A DNA stretch of 64,000 bases from Schistocerca nitens (Eukaryota; Arthropoda; Insecta; Orthoptera; Acrididae), in the NCBI RefSeq assembly GCF_023898315.1, contig NC_064614.1, forward strand, positions 1,049,358,432 through 1,049,422,431. Reading direction: 5' to 3'. The notes beneath the pieces are model-generated. The model was not told the DNA's origin, searched no databases, and saw only the letters and a program-made list of their open reading frames with translations. The stretch's first letter is position 1. The number at the start of each line of letters is the position of its first letter. The position numbers were made by a program, and so were the translations under genes. Shown here piece after piece: positions 56,268 to 64,000 of this stretch.

Positions 56268-56603
56268 CAATCCTTCTTTCCACGAACAATACAAGACTGG
56301 AATAGAAGGGAGAACCGATAGAGGTACCCAAGGTACCCTCCGCCACACACCATCAGGTGGTTTTCGGAGTATGGATGTAGATGTAGATGTAGATGTAGAA
56401 GCAGTTCACTTTCTTTATATCTAATACCCCTTATATTTATATGAAATATGCTAATTCCTTCTCTACTTGGAAACATGATGTCCTCTGAAGGTGATTCCTT
56501 AGTTATAAGGACTTCCTTTAAGCAGGTATACATATCAACTGACTTCAGCCTAATAAAAGGTGCAGCTCTAACACCAACTGCTACAGGAATTTTTCCATGA
56601 GTG

Positions 56604-56616
56604 ACCCCCCCCCCCC
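56604..56616. repeat. C/G homopolymer in the ORF1 end of the Jockey-like element
   Basis: A run of C on the plus strand (G in the element sense) sits just before the ATGGxAAAATxCC motif. A G run is at the same place in the related element at 22889-22905. Confidence 0.85.
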
Positions 56617-56781
56617 ACCCCACTACATTGTCACCTATAAGCTTTGCCAGCCTCCCCTCCACATACCTATTGAAATGCCGACCGTGCCCAGTGAAACCCT
56701 ATCTACTGATAGACTCAACTGGCACCACTGCAATGTGACCCACGCCCTCTGCCATCAGTGCCTTCTCCAGCCCCATGTTAA

Positions 56782-56987
56782 GCCCGCATCTCGTGGTCGT
56801 GCGGTAGCGTTCTCGCTTCCCACGCCCGGGTTCGATTCCCGGCGGGGTCAGGGATTTTCTCTGCCTCGTGATGGCTGGGTGTTGTGTGCTGTCCTTAGGT
56901 TAGTTAGGTTTAAGTAGTTCTAAGTTCTAGGGGACTGATGACCATAGATGTTAAGTCCCATAGTGCTCAGAGCCATTTGAACCATTT
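56782..56987 (+). mobile_element. Full-length tRNA-derived SINE with 16-bp perfect target-site duplication
   Basis: The perfect direct repeat TCCAGCCCCATGTTAA lies at 56766-56781 and 56988-57003. Pol III boxes are visible: A box TCGTGGTCGTGCGGTAGCG (56791-56809) and B box GGTTCGATTCC (56829-56839), both tRNA-like. The body contains TTAGGTTAGTTAGGTTTAAG and ends CAGAGCCATTTGAACCATTT without a long poly(A). The perfect duplication points to a recent insertion. The family is one I recall as abundant in Schistocerca. Confidence 0.95.
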
Positions 56988-57625
56988 TCCAGCCCCATGT
57001 TAATGCATGTAACAGCCTCATTAAGATGAATTCTATCATGACACTGAAACAGTTGCATGAAATGAACATCACTGCCACCAGTTTGAGTAGCTATCTTTAT
57101 CATGTCATCACCTACGTCATATTCCCCATCCCTATCAAGGCTATTCCCTGCTCCTACCCACTATCACTACCTGATCTTCTTTCGTAAAATTCCTTCATAC
57201 CTCCCCTATGCTGTCAGTCACCTGAGCCAACCCTGCACTAGGCTTCACAATGCTTATGACCACTAAACTCCAACGGTTGGTCAAACCTATTGCATATACA
57301 CAAAGTACAACTATCTGAATACCTCTTCCTCTTAGCTGCCTTCTTGCCAACTGCCAGTTCCCATTCCCCAGCACCCTTCGCCCCCCTCAACTTACCTAGT
57401 TCCTCCTTTGTGTATTGAAACTGTACCTGAAGGGCACAGATCTTATTCTCCTGCTCCTCTATCAACTTATTTCTACTACAGATTCTGTATTCCCAGGAAA
57501 GGATCTCACTAGAGTGCCCACTGGCTTCCCCACTGCATTCCCCTCAATAAAATACTTTGAACAAATCCCACACCGTAACCCACTACTCACAAACCTATGA
57601 CAGCGTCGACAGTTCTTACCCATGG

Positions 57626-59094
57626 TAAAATTTTTCAATTACTGAAAAAAACTAAATGCCTATGTTACCTAAGTTAGTTACACTAGTAGAACTATTTATA
57701 GGACTGACAATAGCAGTCTCTAAATTATCTCTCTAGTAAGACAGCAACAACTTCTATTAAACTACTAAACCACAATTAATACCAACATCAGCAAAACTTT
57801 ACAAAATGTACTAGCTAAAACCAAAAATTCAAGCTGCCACTGGAACACTCAACAAAGTTAAAACAGTGAATGAAAATTTTACTGAAATATTTCACCAGAA
57901 ACAATAAGAAACATCAGCTGAAAACTAGAGAATGAATTTTCTAAACGACTTCAACACACAGAAAACTCTAAAAAAACACGGCAAGCGGACATTTTCAAAA
58001 GTTTATTAAATCGTTATCTCATCACAAACAGCACAAAACACTGTTAAAAATTATAAAATTTAATAATTGTATAACAGTGCACAAACAACTTTGTCAGTTC
58101 TTAGCAGTTATGGTGATAAATACTATTTACATTGAATGTTAGCAAGCGGACATGGAGAGATGTACAAGTATGTGTGTGAATATCACACAAAACAGTTTTA
58201 AATAGTGTATTATGTAAATTAGGTGACATTTTATTATGTATAGTTTTAGTTAAATTTTTCTATACTTTTAATCAAGCTTCTCATGACATTTGGCAAGTTC
58301 TGCTTTTTGTATGGTAAGCCCTCCATAGAGTTATCACATGTAATTGTTCTCTTGTTTCCAAAGGTATTTTCAGTTGGAAAACATGTTCACAGGAAATCAG
58401 TCCAGTATGCTCATGGTATTTCCCATTATGATGCCCACCTAAGAGCAATGAGATTCTTTTCTTCTGGTGTTTGGACAGATATTTGCGATATCTTTTTTGC
58501 AAAGTCTAGCTGGAGTCAGCCCAATCAAATATTACTCATCACAAGCCCATTGTTGATGGAAAGCATTGATTTCTTTCCATTTATGTAAAAAAAAATTTTT
58601 TTAAAGCAGAATTTCACATACCCAATCAGTAGACCAGTCCCAGGTTAGTCTAGTATGATGTTCATTTTATCAGCATCTATTAACAGCAGTTCTAAAACAC
58701 GAAGAATAAACAGTAATCCAGCAGCGACTGATCAGCATGCTGGCCCATGCTGACTGCTACTGCCATGCAGCAGCATTTCCCAATCACTGCTGGAGTACTG
58801 TTTTTGCTTTTTATTTTAAAATCCCTGTTAATACATATTGGTAAAATGAATAAGTCACTAGTCTAATTTGGGACCACTCTGTGAAATGGGCATGTAAAAT
58901 TCCATTTAAAAATAAATTTGTTCATAATGCTAAACAGACCAACACTTTCTTTCGACACTGGGCGTCATACGAAAGACATAATGAACAGTTGCAGTATTTA
59001 TTTGGGGTGAATCCAGGTATACATTACAAAAACAAAATTGCAGCCATCTGCCGAAACACTAGAGAAAATGTGTGTGATGACTCTCAGGGGGGAC

Positions 59095-59138
<44 letters not shown>

Positions 59139-59452
59139 ATATATTTTGGTCTTGACCATCAATTGCTTAGACTATTCCACCAAGCTAATTTGAGTTGCTC
59201 TCTCCATTGGTCATGTAAAATTACAATTTGTACAGCATTTTTTGTATAATGAGAACAAAAATTACATTTACTGTTGATGTTGGATTCCATATAAAACATG
59301 ACTCTTGACAACTCTCAGGAGGGACTTCAGTACATAGCTCCGAATTTTATCTGAAATATACTATGTGCAGAAAGATGAGAACCTTTGTATCATAAATAAG
59401 TTTAAGGTAAAGGTTTTGAAAGCTAGTTTCTAATCTGCTTTACATTCAACAG
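57626..59452. other. Last part of MTIF2 intron 7, mostly unassigned
   Basis: May start with the 5' region of the Jockey-like element. ORFs at 58283-58588 (+) with the overlapping minus frame, and 58881-59249 (+), match nothing I know. A (TG)n run is at 59099-59135. Confidence 0.45.
59099..59135. repeat. (TG)n microsatellite
   Basis: About 18 TG units, 320 bases upstream of an MTIF2 exon. Confidence 0.95.
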
Positions 59453-59657
59453 AAAACTTTCAACAGCAATTGTGAAGAGAGGAACTTTGAGGAAGGGAAC
59501 AGTTTTAGTGGCTGGTACAGCATGGGCTAAAGTAAGAGCTATGTTTGATGACCAGGGAAAGCCAGTGCATGAAGCACCACCATCAGCACCAGTAGAAGTC
59601 TTGGGCTGGAGGGAACTTCCATCAGCTGGGGATGAAATTCTTGAAGTTGAGTCTGAG
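59453..59657 (+). CDS. MTIF2: MTIF2 exon: domain II beta-barrel
   Basis: Acceptor CATTCAACAG ends at 59452 and one base completes Gly. The reading [19 protein letters not shown] continues with [17 protein letters not shown] and [18 protein letters not shown], which follows the human order [48 protein letters not shown] closely. Donor GTAAAT at 59658 in phase 0. A second AG twelve bases downstream would put the exon out of phase. About 250-290 C-terminal residues (fMet-tRNA-binding domain) must lie beyond base 64000. Confidence 0.95.
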
Positions 59658-61480
59658 GTAAATATTTTATTCATGGTGTCATTGAATATTTGTACCAAAA
59701 GTTCTAGTCGGTATATCTAATTGCTTAAAGCCTTCTACAAATATGAAGTCACAGAAGATGTAGAGTATCAATTGCTTCACATCACACGGATAATATTTAT
59801 CAGAGATACAACTCACTGTGACTGTAATTTGACAACTCTTTATACTAGTAAAACATGAGATTTCAGTTAACTCTCACCTTTCTTCAAAAGATAATCACTA
59901 GGGAACAGATATTTAAAGAAAACATCTGTGACAGAGTATAAGTCAGTGAAATATTATTGAGAATTAATTATTCAACCACAGATAACAAGACAGAATTTAC
60001 ACTAAATTTTAGTATTACGTGATAAAGTAGTATTCTGTTTCTAAAAATTCATCTTTACTATACCTGTCCATTTTTATTTGTATTTCTTAGAACCATTGTA
60101 GTTTCTGGAAACAAAAAGCATTCAACTCTGTGAAAGTGTCATTATTAAATCTAGAACAGGACTGCAAAATCATTTGCTGAGGAGTGAGACAGATAACAGT
60201 TTCATGTGAGACCAGAATGAAAGATAATAGATTCTCTTTTTTTGTTGTGAGTTACTATTAACATTTAGCCTCAAAAGACTCTTGGCATTAAAGTTGATGA
60301 CTGTAGGCGTTCTGATAGAACTCTGAACACGATATATTACTTCAGACCAATATTTAGGTGTTTTCAGTCGCTGCCAATCTTAATCTTCGCTACCTTGTGC
60401 TGATACACCGACATATTATGTCCATGCTGATGTCACCCTGTGACTATGGTGATATACGGGGGACAACCACTTACCAGTATTTGTAACTAATTTGATTTAT
60501 GAACTTGTAGGCACACTGAACACAGTGTCGTCCACTAGCTGAAGTTAGATGTGTGAAAAAGCGTTCAGTAACAACTGAGGCCATTTGGTTTCAATTTATA
60601 CTCCTACGCTGTCAACCACTGTGCTATGTACTCTTTCATGTAATATTATTGACCATTTATTGAGGACTTTTAATTATATGTTGCTCTCATAATCTTTGTT
60701 CAGGAACTTAAATAAATCCAGTTATCTTCAGGCTCCTCCACCCACTCCCCCCTCCGAATTACTTTGTGTCTTTCAAAATTTCATCCAACTGTTACATCAT
60801 GCATCTGTCATCTGCTACACAAACACCTTTTCTCAAATTCTTCCACCAGCACACCTTTGGCCTGAAGACGTTAGGGCGTGCCCTGCACACATAAATCAGC
60901 TTGTCCTTATCCTCTGGCAAGTTTTTAAAGAAGTATTAAGTCTTGTAATTCATCTTTCGGGGGATGAAGCTCTCAGTTTAATGTAACATCACTGGAATTA
61001 TTAGTGCATTCGACATTTTGATTTGTTTTTGCGGAAGAGTGTAAGGGCATAATTGTCTTACTCAAGGGAGCTCACAATTCATTTATAATCCAGTGTTTCC
61101 AACTTCAAATTGTTGTGGCTGTGTAACTAGATTCCCAGGTGTCTAAAATTCAGTCCACTATCTAATTTGAGTTCCCAATTGTGGTAATGATTTCTGCACA
61201 GGTTGTCTGGATATTATCATCGCTTTAATCTTTGTTACTGAATTGAAGCAGGTAGTCAAAGATTTTATTGTATATTCTTCACTTTCCTCCTCCTCCTCCT
61301 CTCTTCCTCTCTGCCACCCCTAAAAATAGGGGAAAAAAACTTGAAATACGTAAAGTAAGGGAAAGGCAACCATTCCCCTATAGCTGACTAGAACACAGGG
61401 GGCGGGAGGGGGGGGGGGGGAAGGTGCTGTATTCACAGTAGCTTTTGAGCTCTGCCTTTTTTCTAGTAAAAAAAAATACA
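59658..61480. other. MTIF2 intron 8 (partial), unassigned
   Basis: Follows the GTAAAT donor. I looked for the next IF2 exon (domain II end and helix to the C-terminal domains) and found none. A TCC-rich run lies at about 61284-61310 and a G run at 61399-61420. Confidence 0.5.
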
Positions 61481-61499
61481 CACACACAAATGTACACTC

Positions 61500-63110
61500 C
61501 CACGGCTGTGGTGTGACTGATTATTGGTTATCAATTACAGAAAGCAATTACCTGGACTGATGAAGATTTAGCCTTTGAAAGTGGAATGAGTGTGGGCCGG
61601 ATGTGGTTGGCTAGGAAAATTAGGAAAGAGATGGTGGGTTTGGTATCAGGAGGACACTGGAGAAGGTAGTGTTCCATAGGCATGGGAGGATATTGGTGTA
61701 CAATGACGTTGCATCCACAGTGACCAACAAGGAATCTGGTGGTAATGAGATAGGAACTGTGGAGTGGCAGTGACGGAAGTGAGCTTTGTCTTCAGTGTAG
61801 GATGGTAGGTTATGGTCATTAGTATAGAGGTGTTGGACAATGAAGGCAGAGGTTAATTCTGTGGGAGCATTGTACCCAACCCCAATGGGACATCCAGCAT
61901 GGTGACCTATGGGATTGCATTTTTGGAGGATAAGGAGTAGGTAAAAGGTAGAAGTGTGGAGTTAGTGGTGTAAGGAGGGAGGTGAATTCAGGTGTCAGGA
62001 TTTGGGATGGATCTAAGACCTAGAGGAGCTGTTGGAGGTCATGTTTCGACTTTCAGGATGGGATCATGGTTGTAAGATTTATATACAGAGGTGTTGGAAA
62101 GTTGGCAGAGACCCTTGGCCAAATAGGCACTGCGATTCATGACCACTGTGGTGGAGCCTTTGACTGTGGGGTGGATTGATTCTCAGAATATGGATAGCTG
62201 TTTTTTCCATAGGAGCAATGTTGGTCTCACTGGGGAGGGATTTAGGAAAGGAAGGCAATCCCATGTCAGAAGTGAGGAATTCCAGAAAGATTACCAGGGG
62301 AGATGAGTGGTTGGAAGAGAAGGAGATTGGAACTGTTTTAAACGTGGTCCTGTGTAGGAGTTTGATTGCCTGTTGTAAGTGGGATATGTGGCAAAATAAT
62401 GTTTCCACACCAGAGAAGTAATAAAGGAAAGAAGGTTCTTTAAAAGTCCAGCATTGTTGAACTAAGTTTCGGGCCAAAGATCTGGTATTTAGAAAGGACT
62501 GAGACTTGTACAGGGGTCTGAGTTTTGGCAGAAAGGTTGACAGCACTGTTACGGTGTGGGTGTTCAGGAGCATGTGTTTCATGGAGGGTAGAGGAAGTTT
62601 TGGGTGATGTGGAAGGCAGAATAGGGCAACAAGACATTGTCAGGAAGTTGTGAGGGGTTGAAGAGAGGGGAGGAGGGTTCAGATCAGAATGGTAGTCTCT
62701 TTCTTGGCAATATGTAACACAAAGCAGGCGTAAGACACAAATAGCTGTGACAGCTTGCTCAGCTGGTTGTGGGAATGCTGTTCCAGCTGTTGAAGGACAA
62801 GAGTTTCTATTGCAGTGGTGGCCTTCAGGAAGTTTGGTCACATAGTAAAAGGACTTTTCAAAAGAAGTAGAGGCTGTCAAGTAAGATTTGATCTCGAATT
62901 GTGTGATAACAAAGGACCAGACTGGTGAGGATGAGGGACTGAACAAACCTTCAAGTTGTGGTAGGACGGGTGACAGTCTTAGGTGCCAATTTTAATGGTA
63001 ACGCAGTAAGGTGGAATACCATGTGCCAGATGAGACTTTGGAAAGGGGATGTGTGAAAGGTGTTTTCTTAAGAGACTAGACTGAAAGGAAGAAAACTTCT
63101 ACAGTTGACT
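61500..63110 (-). pseudogene. Penelope-like element, N-terminal and first RT motifs, decayed
   Basis: Minus strand at about 61730-61690 reads DSLLVTVDATSLYTNILPCL, the first RT motif of Penelope elements (LLVTxDVTSLYTNIP). It is preceded by FRHCHSTVPISLPPD-type sequence and Pro/Ser-rich ORFs at 62582-62079 and 62946-62440 that should be the N-terminal region. The motif overlaps the LYTNI start of the RT fragment at 46893, so the two copies together cover much of the RT. Frames are broken; the ends are not defined. Confidence 0.65.
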
Positions 63111-64000
63111 TGTCAGTCGTTACTTATTTTTCCACAACCCATACTCATGATATCCATTAGCTTGTTGAATATATTGTACCAATTAAGCAAGAAGCTTTTT
63201 ACCACATTAAGTTTGTCTGTACAAATGCTAGATCCCCATATCGTATACAGATTTACGTAAAGACCCAAAGAATGGATATTTTTTTTTTACTTTGTACCAC
63301 AATACTTAGGTGTGCTTTGTCCCTCCTGTTGCAAGTGATCCATCTTAACCATTTATGTGCACAGTTGCCTTACTGTCACCAGTGAACCCCACCCCTCATC
63401 AATAAACAACAGAGACCTATTGTCAGTAAACTTAATCACATGTTAAAGAGGCAAACCTGGTCATACGTAGTGAGGTAAGGGACTGGAGTTCCATGCTGCC
63501 TCCCAGATTTTGGTTTCTCATAGTTTTCCAAAATCACTTATGACAAAGACTGAAATGATACTTTTTGAAAAGATCATAGATTATTTCTCATCTTGCTTCC
63601 AAGCTGTACTATCTCTGATGGTCTCACCACAGACAGAACTTGTCCTTATTTCTCCAACTGTGCTCTAATATTCTTTGTGTTCGTGGTTCGTCTGTAAAGA
63701 AACATTATTTTCGTAACATCCACCTGATAGTAAACCAGTTGTTATAGAAGGATTTGAGTTTATATTATGCTACTATTTTCATGTTTTATTTACAAACAAT
63801 TATACTTGTATCTTAAGGCCACCAGACCACAGATTGGTACAGTTTCGTGGTGACACCGTTACTGTGTAGTTGGATCATGATTCTGAATCTTCCATTCAAT
63901 TTTTTTCTCATTTATCCACCGAAAATTGATCTGCATTGAGATGCGTCATATTTTTCCACATTAATGTGCTCCTCATCAAGGATTGTCTTAAGACGTCAGT
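63111..64000. other. Unassigned intronic end of the window
   Basis: No coding or repeat signal recognised. Confidence 0.45.

Larger units (their letters stand above)
54220..56398 (+). mobile_element. CR1-like element, 5' truncated, inserted in the Jockey-like element
   Basis: Plus strand. It starts in the end of the endonuclease (ISDHKAVIASMISAIYRN, 54223 on), then the PPWYNN and ENPKKFWSYVKVVGG linker, RT, and a 3' end with CGCCACACACCATCAGGTGG and a (GATGTA)n tail at about 56372-56398. A 6-base target repeat AAGCAG (54214-54219, 56399-56404) flanks it. Short but supported by exact restoration of the interrupted frame. Confidence 0.9.
51590..57625 (-). mobile_element. Jockey-like non-LTR retrotransposon, interrupted by a CR1-like element and a SINE
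   Basis: Minus-strand order: ORF1 (57625 to about 56600), ORF2 endonuclease start (about 56470-56405), CR1-like insertion (54220-56398), rest of endonuclease (54213 down), RT (53565-52381), C-terminal domain (52306-51767), then the 3' untranslated region to about 51590. Same family group as 22790-26400, shown by GKIPVAVGVRAAPF, NSFYS/HSFYS-EEFL and YGIIFWGNSS. Many stops make it inactive. Confidence 0.85.
56592..57625 (-). pseudogene. Jockey-like ORF1 with PHD-like zinc finger and coiled coil, split by a SINE
   Basis: It starts with MGKNCRRCHRFVSSGLRCGI then CSKYFIEG, a Cys/His cluster like the PHD-type finger found in ORF1 of several insect non-LTR elements. After a TGA near 57464 it continues with LIEEQENKICALQVQFQYTK (coiled coil) and ELAVGKKAAKRKRYSD. 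The later part (57000-56600) is decayed and interrupted by the SINE at 56782-56987. It ends with the G-rich segment and GKIPVAVGVRAAPF, which runs into ORF2. Confidence 0.72.
9313..59657 (+). other. MTIF2: MTIF2 locus: mitochondrial translation initiation factor IF-2, partial gene of 8 exons
   Basis: The protein is the nuclear-encoded GTPase that brings fMet-tRNA to the small mitoribosomal subunit in the matrix and promotes subunit joining. Exons total 1267 bases (about 422 codons) and cover roughly the first two thirds of a family member about 730 residues long. Introns are 79, 2788, 8735, 5248, 96, 603 and 31529 bases. All eight exons chain in consistent phase (0, 1, 2, 1, 1, 0, 2, 0 at their ends), and no exon I placed has an internal stop, so the locus looks like a working gene. 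Almost all intron length is transposon-derived or unassigned. The two conserved small introns (96 and 603 bases) lie inside the G domain. Confidence 0.92.

Noticed and set aside
55832-56662. 276-codon minus-strand ORF
   Set aside because: Only its upstream part (about 56662-56405) is real Jockey-like sequence; the rest is antisense of the CR1-like RT.
56791-56862. tRNA gene candidate with A and B boxes
   Set aside because: It is the head of a SINE with flanking duplication and a long non-tRNA body, not a functional tRNA gene.
60696-60986. Next MTIF2 exon candidate
   Set aside because: The translation shows no IF2 domain II or C-terminal motif and no suitable acceptor in phase.

Overview
This is a eukaryotic, almost certainly insect, window. 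The repeats are the strongest clue: tRNA-derived SINEs and RTE, CR1-like, Jockey-like and Penelope-like retroelements of types I recognise from locust and grasshopper (Schistocerca-like) genomes, together with tiny GT-AG exons lost in very long introns. The species is an inference from repeat families recalled from memory, not a database result.

The only host gene I can support is the plus-strand gene for mitochondrial translation initiation factor 2 (MTIF2/mIF2). Eight exons lie at 9313-9478, 9558-9666, 12455-12638, 21374-21534, 26783-26959, 27056-27105, 27709-27923 and 59453-59657. Their splice phases fit throughout, and the G1 to G5 GTPase motifs appear in order. The exons total 1267 bases in about 50.3 kb; one intron is 31.5 kb. 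The 5' end is uncertain and the C-terminal third lies beyond the window.

The rest is transposon-derived or unassigned. From left to right: a minus-strand Gag-like ORF (41-1600); a minus-strand CR1-like element with esterase and endonuclease (about 3850-6050); a mariner relic holding a SINE (about 6940-8160); a CR1-like fragment (9870-10620); a mariner interrupted by a nearly intact RTE element (about 14530-18860); a Jockey-like element with a 1046-codon open ORF2 (about 22790-26400); two Tc1/mariner copies separated only by TATATA (29269-30357 and 30364-31684); a Penelope-related inverted-repeat element (32711-33200); a truncated RTE copy (33562-34672); a DD41D-like transposon inside a CR1-like 3' end (34969-36720); an RTE relic carrying a Tigger element, a CR1-type tail and a SINE (39235-44000); a CR1-like element interrupted by a Penelope-like element (45787-50850); a minus-strand Jockey-like element interrupted by a plus-strand CR1-like element and a SINE (51590-57625); and a second Penelope-like region (61500-63110).

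The most informative feature is the nesting. In several places, removing the inner element and one copy of its target-site duplication restores the outer element's reading frame, which gives a relative order of insertions. I found no CRISPR array, operon, rRNA or free-standing tRNA gene, and no convincing new cellular system.
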